Shown: positions 34,803 through 44,690 of the stretch, one piece after another
How the letters are laid out: each line of letters begins with the position of its first letter
Numbering within the stretch: the first letter of the stretch is position 1
NCBI RefSeq assembly: GCF_045788535.1
Contig: NZ_CP074074.1
Coordinates: 1 to 64,000 of the forward strand
Direction: 5' to 3'
Length of the DNA stretch: 64,000 nt
From: Allotamlana fucoidanivorans
GTDB lineage: Bacteria; Bacteroidota; Bacteroidia; Flavobacteriales; Flavobacteriaceae
Translations under genes and position numbers: made by a program
Notes under the pieces: generated by a model
Databases searched by the model: none
Told to the model about the DNA's origin: nothing
Seen by the model: the letters and a program-made list of their open reading frames with translations, nothing else

Positions 34803-34850
34803 GCTTAACCTGTGGGACCAAAATTTAATGGAATTGGGGGTTGCTTCTGA
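34803..34850 (-). pseudogene. Remnant of a second DUF3467 gene (C-terminal end)
   Basis: On the minus strand QPPIPLNFGPTG followed by a stop codon repeats the C-terminus of the intact DUF3467 protein (QPPIPLNFGPTGQA). About 36 bases align in frame; most differences are synonymous, and the final Gln codon has become TAA. An in-frame TAA a few codons upstream and the lack of a start rule out a working gene. It lies directly downstream of the intact copy, so it looks like the tail of a decayed tandem duplicate. Confidence 0.5.
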
Positions 34851-34900
34851 AAATATTATGAACAACCTTTATAATCACAAATCAGTTTTACTAAAAAATT

Positions 34901-35218
34901 TTAAGCCTGACCGGTTGGCCCAAAATTCAAAGGAATTGGAGGTTGCTCGTAATCCTTAATTTCACCATGAGCATTTTCAAATCTAGCCACATTATCACCT
35001 AAAGCTTTTAATAAGCGCTTAGCATGTTGCGGTGTTAATATGATTCTAGATTTTACTTTATTTTTAGGAACCCCAGGCATAATATTTACAAAATCTACTA
35101 CAAATTCTGAAACCGAATGATTTATAATTGCCAGATTTGAATAGGTGCCTTCGGCTACCTTTTCATCTAGTTCTATATTAATTTGTCCTTGTTTTGGTTG
35201 GTCTTTTTCGTCTGCCAT
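34901..35218 (-). CDS. DUF3467 family protein
   Basis: A 105-residue cytoplasmic protein of the DUF3467 family (GQINIELDEKVAEGTYSNLA... RIILTPQHAKRLLKALGDN). The start at 35218 gives the common N-terminus MADEKDQ; 15 further in-frame codons upstream are unlikely to be used. It is the gene downstream of rpoC on the same strand, a frequent arrangement in Bacteroidota. Function is unknown. Confidence 0.83.
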   Translation of the reverse strand: MADEKDQPKQGQINIELDEKVAEGTYSNLAIINHSVSEFVVDFVNIMPGVPKNKVKSRIILTPQHAKRLLKALGDNVARFENAHGEIKDYEQPPIPLNFGPTGQA

Positions 35219-35284
35219 AATATTGTTTGCTATTAAAAAAGCCTTCAAGTATAAAATATACATGAAGACTTTTTATTTTATAAG

Positions 35285-35352
35285 ATGCTTCGACTTTGCT
35301 CAGCATAAATTCGACTAACAAGTCTCACTTCACCTTCAGCTCGTGAGACTTG
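35285..35352. repeat. Possible REP-like element after rpoC
   Basis: The short spacer after rpoC contains TTCGACTTTGCTCAGCATAA and a 10-bp stem (CAAGTCTCAC with GTGAGACTTG, 35319-35328 and 35343-35352). The CTTCGACT-GCTCAG wording resembles palindromic repeats scattered through Bacteroidota genomes. Only one copy lies in the window, so its repeat nature is not proven. Confidence 0.35.
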
Positions 35353-35361
35353 AGTCCTCAT

Positions 35362-38300
35362 TTAATTATAATTTAATTCTTGCTTTACCTGCATCATTTC
35401 ATCGAACTCTTCTTTAGAGCCTACAATGATATCTGAGTAACTACGCATACCTGTACCTGCTGGTATTCTATGACCAACAATTACATTCTCCTTCAAGCCT
35501 TCTAAATCATCAACTTTACCAGCAACAGCAGCCTCATTAAGAACTTTTGTTGTTTCCTGGAACGATGCCGCAGAAATAAAAGACTTCGTTTGAAGGGATG
35601 CTCTTGTAATACCTTGAAGTATTGGTGTAGCAGTAGCTGGTTGCGCATCTCTAGCTTCAACAAGTTGCTTATCTTCTCTACGTAAAATAGAGTTCTCATC
35701 TCTTAACTGACGTAACGTAACAATTTGTCCTGCTTTTAGGTTAACAGAATCACCAGCATCTTCAACAACTTTCTTACCAAAAATTTCATCATTTTCTTTA
35801 ATAAAATCGGCTTTATGCACCAATTGGTCTTCTAAGAAAATAGTATCACCAGAATCAATGATTCGAACTTTACGCATCATCTGTCTAACAACAACTTCAA
35901 AGTGCTTATCGTTGATTTTTACCCCTTGTAAACGATATACCTCTTGTACTTCATTTACCAAGTATTGCTGAACAGCTGAAGGTCCTTTAATATTTAAAAT
36001 ATCATTAGGCGTTACAGAGCCATCAGATAAAGGCATACCTGCTTTTACATAATCATTTTCCTGAACAAGAATTTGATTAGATAGTTTTACCAAATATTTC
36101 TTAACATCTCCTAATTTAGACTCTACAATAATCTCACGGTTACCACGCTTAATTTTTCCGAAAGATACCACACCATCAATAGCACTTACTACAGCTGGGT
36201 TAGATGGATTACGCGCCTCGAACAACTCCGTTACACGTGGAAGACCACCTGTAATATCACCTGCTTTTGCAGACTTACGAGGAATCTTCACTAAGATTTT
36301 TCCAACGTTAATCTTATCACCATCATCAATCATCAAGTGCGCTCCAACTGGTAAGTTGTAAGAACGTATAGTTTCTCCACTAGCATCTTCAATATGCAGC
36401 GTAGGAATAAGTTTTTTGTTTCTAGACTCCGATATTACTTTTTCTTGGAAACCAGTTTGCTCATCAATTTCAACTTGGTAAGTAACCCCTTGCTCAATGT
36501 TTTCATACTTTACTTTACCAGCAAACTCTGAAATAATTACACCGTTATAAGGATCCCATGTACAAACAACATCTCCTTTTGATAATTCTTGACCATTCTC
36601 AATAAAAATAGTTGAACCATAAGGAATATTGTTATTACTCAATACAATACCAGTCTTTTTATCTACAAGTTTAAGTTCAGATGTTCTAGAAATTACAATA
36701 TCTATTTCATTTCCTTCAGAATCCTGACCTTTAACTGTTTTTAAATCTTCAATCTCTGCAATACCATCAAACTTAACCGCTAACTTATTATCTTCTGAAA
36801 TGTTACCAGCAATACCACCCACGTGGAATGTACGTAATGTAAGCTGTGTACCTGGCTCACCAATAGATTGTGCTGCAACCACACCAACGGCTTCACCACG
36901 TTGCACCATTTTTCCGGTAGCCAAGTTACGTCCGTAACATTTAGCACAAATACCTTGTAACGCTTCACATGTTAAAGCAGAACGTACTTCAAGGCTTTCA
37001 ATTGGAGATTCTTCAATAGCTTTAGCAATATCATCTTCAATCAATTGACCTGAAGATACTAATAACTCATCAGTTAATGGGTTATAAACATCATTTAAAG
37101 ATACACGACCAACGATTCTTTCTTCTAAAGTCTCAACAATCTCATCATTCTTTTTCAATGGCTCAACTTCTACCCCTCTTAATGTACCACAATCTTCAGA
37201 ATTAATAATAACATCCTGAGAAACATCTACAAGACGACGCGTTAAATACCCCGCATCGGCCGTCTTAAGAGCCGTATCTGCAAGACCTTTACGGGCACCG
37301 TGCGTAGAGATAAAGTATTCTAAAATAGAAAGCCCCTCTTTAAAGTTTGAAAGAATTGGGTTTTCAATAATCTCACCTCCTCCTGCATTAGATTTTTTAG
37401 GTTTCGCCATTAATCCACGCATACCTGTAAGCTGACGAATCTGCTCTTTCGATCCACGCGCTCCAGAATCAAGCATCATAAATACCGAGTTAAATCCTTG
37501 CTGATCTTCACGAATACGCTTCATAGACAACTCGGTCAATTCAGCATTAGTAGATGTCCAAATATCAATAACCTGATTATAACGCTCGTTATTTGTAATA
37601 AGCCCCATATTATAGTTACCCATAATACCATCAACTTGTTTATTGGCAGCGTCAATCATGTTTTGCTTTTCTGGTGGAATAATAATATCACCTAAACTGA
37701 ATGATAATCCGCCTTGGAATGCAAACTTAAATCCTAATGTTCTAATGGCATCTAAGAAATCAGCTGTTTCAGGTACAGACGTTACTTTAAGGATGTCACC
37801 AATAATATCTCTTAAAGATTTTTTAGTTAATACCTTATTTATAAAACCAGCAGCCTGAGGCACATGTTGGTTGAACAACACACGTCCTACAGTGGTTTCA
37901 ACAATCATTCTATCGAGCTTTCCATCTTCATTAATATCAATAGTTCTCACTTTGATACCCGCATTCAAATCAACACGTTTTTCGTTGAAAGCAATCTCCA
38001 CCTCTTCAGGTGAATAGAATGTTAAGCCTTCTCCTTTAATTGGTAATTCTGGTGTAGACTTACGTTCTTTAGTCATATAATACAACCCAAGAACCATATC
38101 TTGAGAAGGTACCGTTACAGGAGAACCATTCGCTGGATTTAAGATATTATGAGAAGCCAACATTAATAACTGACACTCTAAAATAGCTTCTGGCCCTAAT
38201 GGTAAATGTACCGCCATTTGGTCACCATCAAAATCGGCGTTAAATGCTGTACACACTAATGGGTGTAATTGAATCGCTTTCCCCTCAATTAATTTTGGTT

Positions 38301-39663
38301 GGAAGGCTTGAATACCCAAACGGTGTAACGTAGGCGCACGGTTTAGTAATACTGGATGTCCTTTAAGAACGTTTTCCAAAATATCCCAAACCACAGGCTC
38401 TCTTTTATCTATAATTTTCTTTGCAGATTTTACAGTTTTTACAATTCCTCTTTCTATTAATTTTCTAATAACGAAAGGTTTGTAAAGCTCTGCTGCCATA
38501 TTTTTTGGCAATCCACACTCGTATAATTTCAATTCAGGACCAACAACAATTACAGAACGTGCAGAGTAATCAACACGCTTACCAAGTAAGTTTTGACGAA
38601 AACGCCCTTGCTTACCTTTAAGTGAATCTGATAATGATTTTAATGGTCTGTTAGAATCTGTTTTTACTGCTGAAGATTTACGTGTGTTATCAAACAACGA
38701 ATCTACAGATTCTTGTAACATACGTTTTTCGTTACGTAAAATCACCTCAGGCGCTTTAATTTCTACCAATCGCTTTAAACGGTTGTTACGTATAATTACA
38801 CGACGATATAAATCATTCAAATCTGAAGTGGCAAAACGACCACCATCAAGTGGTACTAACGGACGTAATTCTGGCGGAATGATTGGAATAACCTTCATAA
38901 TCATCCACTCTGGTCTGTTTTCTCTATTTTGGTTAGACTCACGCAAAGACTCAACAACTTGTAAACGTTTTAAAGCTTCAGTTTTACGTTGTTTAGACGT
39001 TTCAGTATTAGCTTTATGACGTAACTCGTATGATAATGACTCTAAATCAATACGAGCCAATAAATCGATTAAACATTCAGCTCCCATTTTAGCAATAAAC
39101 TTGTTAGGATCTGAATCGTCTAAATATTGGTTGTCTTGAGGAAGAGTTTCAGCAATATTTAAATACTCTTCTTCTGTTAAGAAATCCATTTTTTGTAATG
39201 GCTCTCCTTCTTCATTTTTAGCAATACCTGGCTGAATGACTACATAACGTTCGTAGTAAATAATCATATCTAATTTCTTAGATGGTAAGCCTAATAAATA
39301 ACCAATTTTATTTGGTAATGAACGGAAATACCAAATGTGTGCAACAGGAACTACCAAGTTGATGTGCCCAACACGGTCACGACGCACTTTCTTTTCTGTT
39401 ACTTCTACCCCACAACGATCACAAACAATACCCTTGTAACGGATTCTTTTATATTTACCACAAGCACACTCATAATCCTTTACAGGACCAAAAATACGCT
39501 CACAAAACAAACCATCGCGTTCTGGTTTGTGTGTACGATAATTAATAGTTTCTGGTTTCAAAACCTCACCTCTAGACTCAGCTAAAATAGATTCTGGCGA
39601 TGCTAAACCAATGGAGATTTTATTAAATCTCTTTACTGTATTCTTATCTTGTTTTCTTGCCAT
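35362..39663 (-). CDS. rpoC: RNA polymerase beta' subunit
   Basis: The 1433-residue largest subunit of RNA polymerase. Visible are the N-terminal zinc site (CACGKY and CDRCGVEV), the catalytic NADFDGDQMAVHLPL that binds the active-site magnesium, the bridge-helix/trigger-loop region and the second zinc site (CGTLRG, CEALQGICAKC). It starts 31 bases after rpoB. Last large gene of the tuf-rpoC operon. Confidence 0.98.
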   Translation of the reverse strand: MARKQDKNTVKRFNKISIGLASPESILAESRGEVLKPETINYRTHKPERDGLFCERIFGPVKDYECACGKYKRIRYKGIVCDRCGVEVTEKKVRRDRVGHINLVVPVAHIWYFRSLPNKIGYLLGLPSKKLDMIIYYERYVVIQPGIAKNEEGEPLQKMDFLTEEEYLNIAETLPQDNQYLDDSDPNKFIAKMGAECLIDLLARIDLESLSYELRHKANTETSKQRKTEALKRLQVVESLRESNQNRENRPEWMIMKVIPIIPPELRPLVPLDGGRFATSDLNDLYRRVIIRNNRLKRLVEIKAPEVILRNEKRMLQESVDSLFDNTRKSSAVKTDSNRPLKSLSDSLKGKQGRFRQNLLGKRVDYSARSVIVVGPELKLYECGLPKNMAAELYKPFVIRKLIERGIVKTVKSAKKIIDKREPVVWDILENVLKGHPVLLNRAPTLHRLGIQAFQPKLIEGKAIQLHPLVCTAFNADFDGDQMAVHLPLGPEAILECQLLMLASHNILNPANGSPVTVPSQDMVLGLYYMTKERKSTPELPIKGEGLTFYSPEEVEIAFNEKRVDLNAGIKVRTIDINEDGKLDRMIVETTVGRVLFNQHVPQAAGFINKVLTKKSLRDIIGDILKVTSVPETADFLDAIRTLGFKFAFQGGLSFSLGDIIIPPEKQNMIDAANKQVDGIMGNYNMGLITNNERYNQVIDIWTSTNAELTELSMKRIREDQQGFNSVFMMLDSGARGSKEQIRQLTGMRGLMAKPKKSNAGGGEIIENPILSNFKEGLSILEYFISTHGARKGLADTALKTADAGYLTRRLVDVSQDVIINSEDCGTLRGVEVEPLKKNDEIVETLEERIVGRVSLNDVYNPLTDELLVSSGQLIEDDIAKAIEESPIESLEVRSALTCEALQGICAKCYGRNLATGKMVQRGEAVGVVAAQSIGEPGTQLTLRTFHVGGIAGNISEDNKLAVKFDGIAEIEDLKTVKGQDSEGNEIDIVISRTSELKLVDKKTGIVLSNNNIPYGSTIFIENGQELSKGDVVCTWDPYNGVIISEFAGKVKYENIEQGVTYQVEIDEQTGFQEKVISESRNKKLIPTLHIEDASGETIRSYNLPVGAHLMIDDGDKINVGKILVKIPRKSAKAGDITGGLPRVTELFEARNPSNPAVVSAIDGVVSFGKIKRGNREIIVESKLGDVKKYLVKLSNQILVQENDYVKAGMPLSDGSVTPNDILNIKGPSAVQQYLVNEVQEVYRLQGVKINDKHFEVVVRQMMRKVRIIDSGDTIFLEDQLVHKADFIKENDEIFGKKVVEDAGDSVNLKAGQIVTLRQLRDENSILRREDKQLVEARDAQPATATPILQGITRASLQTKSFISAASFQETTKVLNEAAVAGKVDDLEGLKENVIVGHRIPAGTGMRSYSDIIVGSKEEFDEMMQVKQELNYN

Positions 39664-39694
39664 AATATATGGTTGAAATGATTTTTTTAATTAA

Positions 39695-42600
39695 CTACTC
39701 CTCTAATCTGATGTCTAACCCTAAACCTTTCAATTCATGCATTAATACATTGAAAGATTCTGGTAATCCTGGATCTGGCATTGGCTCACCTTTTACAATA
39801 CTTTCGTATGTTTTAGCTCTACCAATAACATCATCAGATTTTACAGTTAAGATTTCACGTAAGGTACTTGATGCACCGTATGCTTCAAGTGCCCAAACTT
39901 CCATCTCACCAAAACGCTGACCACCAAACTGTGCTTTACCTCCAAGCGGTTGTTGCGTAATTAATGAGTAAGGTCCAATAGAACGTGCGTGCATTTTATC
40001 ATCAACCATATGCCCTAATTTCAACATATAGATAACCCCTACTGTAGCGGGTTGATCAAAACGATCACCAGTTCCACCGTCATATAAGTAAGTATGACCG
40101 TATCTAGGAATTCCAGCTTCATCAGTTAAGGCATTAATTTGGTCTATATTTGCTCCATCAAAAATAGGAGTGGCATATTTACGACCTAAATTTTGACCTG
40201 CCCATCCTAGAACAGTTTCATAAATCTGACCGATATTCATACGTGATGGTACCCCTAGTGGATTCAATACAATATCAACTGGTGTTCCATCCTCCAAGAA
40301 TGGCATATCTTCCTGACGAACGATACGTGCAACAATACCTTTGTTACCGTGACGTCCAGCCATCTTATCACCTACTTTAAGTTTACGTTTTTTAGCAATG
40401 TAAACTTTAGCTAGTTTAATAATTCCTGCTGGTAATTCATCTCCTACAGAAATGGTAAACTTCTCACGACGTAATGATCCTTGTAAGTCATTTTCCTTAA
40501 TCTTGTAGTTATGAATTAAATCGGCAACTAATTGATTTGTATGCTCATCAGTGGTCCATTTTCCAGATACTAAATGCGCATAATCATCAACAGCATTTAA
40601 CATTTTAAGTGTAAATTTCTTACCTTTTGGTAGTACTTCTTCACCTAAATCATTATAAATACCTTGTGCTGTTTTACCATTAACGATGTTAAATAATTTT
40701 TCAACTAAAACATCTTTAAGTTCATCAAATTTTCTGTCGTATTGTGCTTCTAGAGCTAAGATATCATCTTTATCCTGAGCTCTTTTACGTTTATCTTTAA
40801 CCGCTCTAGCGAATAATTTTTTATCAATTACTACCCCATTTAATGATGGAGATGCTTTTAAAGAGGCATCTTTAACATCACCAGCTTTATCACCAAAAAT
40901 AGCGCGTAATAACTTTTCTTCTGGTGTTGGATCTGATTCTCCTTTAGGCGTAATTTTACCAATTAAAATATCACCAGGCTTAACCTCGGCACCAATACGA
41001 ATCATTCCGTTTTCATCAAGGTCTTTTGTAGCCTCTTCTGAAACGTTAGGGATATCATTAGTTAACTCTTCGTTTCCTAATTTTGTGTCTCTAACTTCTA
41101 ATGAATATTCATCAATGTGGATAGAAGTAAAGATATCTTCACGAACCACTTTTTCAGAAATTACAATCGCATCCTCAAAGTTATAACCTTTCCAAGGCAT
41201 GAAAGCCACTTTCATGTTTCTACCAAGAGCCAACTCACCTTGTTGCGTTGCATAACCTTCACAAAGCACTTGACCTTTAGTTACTGTATCACCTTTTTTA
41301 ACAATAGGTTTTAAGTTGATAGAAGTCCCTTGATTGGTTTTTCTGAATTTTACTAATTGGTAAGTTTTAACATCACTATCAAAACTTACTTTAGCTTCAT
41401 CTTCAGTACGTTCGTAACGTATCTTAATTTCATTAGCATCTACATAAAGTACTTCTCCTGCACCTTCAGCATTAATTAAAACTCTAGAATCAGAAGCGAC
41501 TTGACGCTCTAAACCTGTTCCTACGATAGGTGCATCTACTCTTAATAATGGTACTGCCTGACGCATCATGTTTGATCCCATCAATGCACGGTTCGCATCA
41601 TCATGCTCTAAGAACGGAATTAACGATGCTGAAATAGAAGAAATTTGGTTTGGTGCTACGTCTGTATAATGAATCTCTTTTGGATCTAATACAGGGAAAT
41701 CCCCTTCCATACGAGCAATAACTTTCTCGTTTAAAATTTTACCATCTCCATCAACTTCAACAGTTGCCTGAGCAATTAATTTTTCTTCTTCTTCTTCTGC
41801 ACTTAAGTAAATAGGATCATTTTTAATATCTACAACACCATCTTCTACTGGTCTATAAGGTGTTTCTATGAATCCCATAGTATTAACCTTTGCAAATACC
41901 GACAGAGAAGAGATCAAACCAATGTTTGGTCCCTCTGGTGTTTCAATAGGACATAAACGTCCGTAGTGCGTATAGTGAACGTCACGAACCTCGAACCCTG
42001 CTCTCTCACGAGATAAACCTCCAGGTCCTAAAGCCGATAAACGACGCTTATGTGTAATCTCTGCTAATGGATTAGTTTGATCCATAAACTGAGACAACTG
42101 GTTTGTACCAAAGAACGAGTTAATTACAGACGACAACGTTTTAGCGTTAATCAAATCTATAGGAGTAAATACCTCATTATCACGAACGTTCATACGCTCA
42201 CGAATAGTACGTGCCATACGCGCTAAACCAACACCAAACTGTTGTGATAACTGCTCACCTACAGTACGTACACGACGGTTAGATAAGTGATCGATATCAT
42301 CAATCTCTGCTTTGGAGTTGATAAGCTCGATTAAATATTTAATAATGGTAATGATATCTTCTTTAGTAAGCACTTGCTTATCCATTCCAATGTCAAGACC
42401 TAATTTTTTATTCATTCTATAACGTCCAACTTCTCCTAAAGAGTAACGTTGGTCACTAAAGAATAATTTATCTATAATACCACGTGCTGTTTCCTCATCT
42501 GGTGGCTCAGCATTACGTAATTGTCTATAGATATGTTCTACAGCTTCTTTTTCAGAGTTTGTTGGGTCTTTTTGAAGTGTATTATGTATAATGGCATAAT

Positions 42601-43510
42601 CCCCTTGCTCGTTAGATTCTTTATGTAAAAGAATAGTCTTTACTTCTGCGTCAAGGATTTCCTCAATATTATCTTTATCTAAAATAGTATCACGGTCTAA
42701 TACAATCTCATTACGTTCTATAGAAACTACCTCTCCAGTATCTTCATCAACGAAATCTTCATGCCATGTATTAAGAACACGTGCTGCTAATTTTCTACCT
42801 GTGTATTTTTTTAATCCAGACTTTGATACTTTAACCTCTTCGGCTAAGTCGAAAATCTCTAAGATATCTTTATCTCTTTCAAAACCGATAGCACGGAAAA
42901 GTGTGGTTACAGGTAACTTTTTCTTTCTATCGATGTAAGCATACATCACTTGGTTGATATCTGTAGCAAATTCAATCCAAGATCCTTTGAATGGAATAAC
43001 CCTTGCTGAATATAATTTTGTTCCATTAGCATGGAAAGATTGACCAAAGAAAACCCCTGGTGAACGGTGTAACTGTGACACCACTACACGTTCTGCACCA
43101 TTAATTACGAATGTACCACTAGGTGTCATGTAAGGAATGGTTCCTAAGTAAACATCTTGAACAATGGTTTCAAAATCTTCATGTTCAGGATCTGTACAAT
43201 ATAACTTTAATCTAGCTTTTAGCGGAACGCTGTAAGTTAATCCTCTTTCAATACACTCTTCAATGGCGTATCTTGGTGGATCTACAAAGTAATCTAAAAA
43301 TTCTAATACGAATTGATTACGAGAATCTGTAATTGGAAAGTTTTCCATGAAGGTGTTATATAACCCTTCATCACCTCTTTCTTCAGATTTTGTTTCTAAT
43401 TGGAAAAAATCCTGGAAGGACTTAATCTGAATATCCAAGAAATCTGGATATTCCGTTCTATTTACAATAGAAGAGAAATTTAATCTTTCAGCTTGTGTTG
43501 ATAACATCAA
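39695..43510 (-). CDS. rpoB: RNA polymerase beta subunit
   Basis: The 1271-residue beta subunit. Recognisable parts include FFGTNQLSQFMDQTNPL and HKRRLSALGPGGL, which form the rifampicin-binding region, the GRNMKVAFMPWKGYNFEDA active-site area and the C-terminal clamp segment GGQRFGEMEVWALEAYGA. The first two codons are both ATG, so the start may be 43510 or 43507. A structured 192-base spacer separates it from rplL. Confidence 0.98.
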   Translation of the reverse strand: MMLSTQAERLNFSSIVNRTEYPDFLDIQIKSFQDFFQLETKSEERGDEGLYNTFMENFPITDSRNQFVLEFLDYFVDPPRYAIEECIERGLTYSVPLKARLKLYCTDPEHEDFETIVQDVYLGTIPYMTPSGTFVINGAERVVVSQLHRSPGVFFGQSFHANGTKLYSARVIPFKGSWIEFATDINQVMYAYIDRKKKLPVTTLFRAIGFERDKDILEIFDLAEEVKVSKSGLKKYTGRKLAARVLNTWHEDFVDEDTGEVVSIERNEIVLDRDTILDKDNIEEILDAEVKTILLHKESNEQGDYAIIHNTLQKDPTNSEKEAVEHIYRQLRNAEPPDEETARGIIDKLFFSDQRYSLGEVGRYRMNKKLGLDIGMDKQVLTKEDIITIIKYLIELINSKAEIDDIDHLSNRRVRTVGEQLSQQFGVGLARMARTIRERMNVRDNEVFTPIDLINAKTLSSVINSFFGTNQLSQFMDQTNPLAEITHKRRLSALGPGGLSRERAGFEVRDVHYTHYGRLCPIETPEGPNIGLISSLSVFAKVNTMGFIETPYRPVEDGVVDIKNDPIYLSAEEEEEKLIAQATVEVDGDGKILNEKVIARMEGDFPVLDPKEIHYTDVAPNQISSISASLIPFLEHDDANRALMGSNMMRQAVPLLRVDAPIVGTGLERQVASDSRVLINAEGAGEVLYVDANEIKIRYERTEDEAKVSFDSDVKTYQLVKFRKTNQGTSINLKPIVKKGDTVTKGQVLCEGYATQQGELALGRNMKVAFMPWKGYNFEDAIVISEKVVREDIFTSIHIDEYSLEVRDTKLGNEELTNDIPNVSEEATKDLDENGMIRIGAEVKPGDILIGKITPKGESDPTPEEKLLRAIFGDKAGDVKDASLKASPSLNGVVIDKKLFARAVKDKRKRAQDKDDILALEAQYDRKFDELKDVLVEKLFNIVNGKTAQGIYNDLGEEVLPKGKKFTLKMLNAVDDYAHLVSGKWTTDEHTNQLVADLIHNYKIKENDLQGSLRREKFTISVGDELPAGIIKLAKVYIAKKRKLKVGDKMAGRHGNKGIVARIVRQEDMPFLEDGTPVDIVLNPLGVPSRMNIGQIYETVLGWAGQNLGRKYATPIFDGANIDQINALTDEAGIPRYGHTYLYDGGTGDRFDQPATVGVIYMLKLGHMVDDKMHARSIGPYSLITQQPLGGKAQFGGQRFGEMEVWALEAYGASSTLREILTVKSDDVIGRAKTYESIVKGEPMPDPGLPESFNVLMHELKGLGLDIRLEE

Positions 43511-43563
43511 TGGACGGAATTTTGATTAAAAAATAATAATGTCAGTGCTTTTAAACACCGGTT

Positions 43564-43599
43564 AAACAGCCAATTTCATAGCATAATTAATGGCTGTTT
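43564..43599 (-). other. Hairpin in the rplL-rpoB spacer
   Basis: AAACAGCCA pairs with TGGCTGTTT around an 18-base loop. With a second hairpin at 43642-43675 it fills the spacer between rplL and rpoB. In E. coli this spacer holds an attenuator and RNase III site; an equivalent role here is inferred. Confidence 0.45.
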
Positions 43600-43641
43600 T
43601 ATGCAATTTTTTCAGGTATATGTTATATACGCAAAATGGTC

Positions 43642-43675
43642 TAGATCTTATCCCACGTTCTGTAGGACAGATCTA
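43642..43675 (-). other. Second hairpin in the rplL-rpoB spacer
   Basis: TAGATCT (43642-43648) pairs with AGATCTA (43669-43675). Inside, TCC-C-AC and GT-A-GGA pair with one mismatch around a GTTCT loop. There is no T-run after it, so it is more likely an RNA-processing or regulatory structure than a terminator. Confidence 0.45.
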
Positions 43676-43702
43676 AACCTTTGTATTGTTGAGTAATTAA
43701 GC

Positions 43703-44080
43703 TTACTTAAGCTCAACCTCTGCTCCAGCCTCTTCTAACTGAGTTTTTAATGCTTCAGCTTCGTCTTTAGAAACTGCTTCTTTGATAGCGCTAGGTGCAT
43801 CATCAACTAAACCTTTAGCTTCTTTTAATCCTAAACCAGTTAATTCTTTAACTAATTTTACTACAGCTAATTTAGATGCTCCAGCTGCTTTTAAGATAAC
43901 ATCAAATTCAGTTTGAGCTTCACCAGCATCATCACCACCAGCAGCAGGACCAGCAACAGCAACTGCAGCAGCAGCAGCAGGCTCGATACCATACTCATCT
44001 TTTAATATAGTTGCTAACTCATTTACTTCTTTTACAGTAAGGTTAACTAATTGTTCTGCGAAATCTTTTAAATCTGCCAT
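43703..44080 (-). CDS. rplL: 50S ribosomal protein L7/L12
   Basis: A 125-residue stalk protein. The N-terminal dimerisation helix pair is followed by an Ala/Gly-rich hinge (residues about 35-50), and the C-terminal factor-binding domain has the KLAVVKLVKELTGLGLKEAK motif. Ordinary length and position between rplJ and rpoB. Confidence 0.98.
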   Translation of the reverse strand: MADLKDFAEQLVNLTVKEVNELATILKDEYGIEPAAAAAVAVAGPAAGGDDAGEAQTEFDVILKAAGASKLAVVKLVKELTGLGLKEAKGLVDDAPSAIKEAVSKDEAEALKTQLEEAGAEVELK

Positions 44081-44148
44081 TTTTCTATCGTTTTAATCGT
44101 GTTTTTTAATAATAATATAATTGTAATAAAGTGCGTACTTCTTTAAGA

Positions 44149-44670
44149 CTATCCTTCTTTTTCAGATAGTGTTTTAATAAGTCCAGCAATTGTGTTTCCA
44201 CCTGATTTAAGCGCTGATACCACATTCTTAGCAGGAGATTGAAGTAATCCAATAATTTCTCCTAGTAACTCTTCTTTAGACTTGATATCAACTAATGCGT
44301 CTAATTGTTCGTCACCAATGTAAACAGCTTCCTCAATAAATGCTCCTTTTAATAAAGGTTTTTCAGATTTCTTACGGAAATTCTTAATTAATTTTGCTGG
44401 TGCATTACCTGTTTCAGAATACATCACCGATGTATTTCCTTTTAAAACTGCAGGAAGTTCTCCAAATTCTTTATCTGAAGCTTCCATTGCTTTTGCAAGT
44501 AATGTATTTTTAACAACAGCCATTTTTACGTTTGCCTTAAAAGCAGCACGACGTAAATCTGAGGTAGCCCCTGCATTTAACCCAGAAATATCAGCTAAAT
44601 AGATATTTGTGTTATTAGCTAATTCTGCAGTCAACTCCTCAATTACTTGTGATTTTTCTTCTCTTGTCAT
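44149..44670 (-). CDS. rplJ: 50S ribosomal protein L10
   Basis: A 173-residue protein that anchors L7/L12 dimers to 23S rRNA. The N-terminal MTREEKSQVIEEL and the conserved KNTLLAKA motif are present, and the C-terminal helix binds L12. It begins 20 bases after rplA, leaving no room for the long L10 leader known from E. coli. Confidence 0.98.
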   Translation of the reverse strand: MTREEKSQVIEELTAELANNTNIYLADISGLNAGATSDLRRAAFKANVKMAVVKNTLLAKAMEASDKEFGELPAVLKGNTSVMYSETGNAPAKLIKNFRKKSEKPLLKGAFIEEAVYIGDEQLDALVDIKSKEELLGEIIGLLQSPAKNVVSALKSGGNTIAGLIKTLSEKEG

Positions 44671-44690
44671 GATAAAAGTTTTAACTTAGA

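Noticed and set aside
34774..34959. 61-codon plus-strand frame
   Set aside because: It begins inside the terminator at 34759-34798, crosses the DUF3467 remnant and ends in the antisense of the intact gene.
35319..35352. Hairpin after rpoC as a terminator
   Set aside because: On the minus strand it is followed by TTAGTCGAAT, not by a T run, and DUF3467 is closely behind; a repeat element is more likely.
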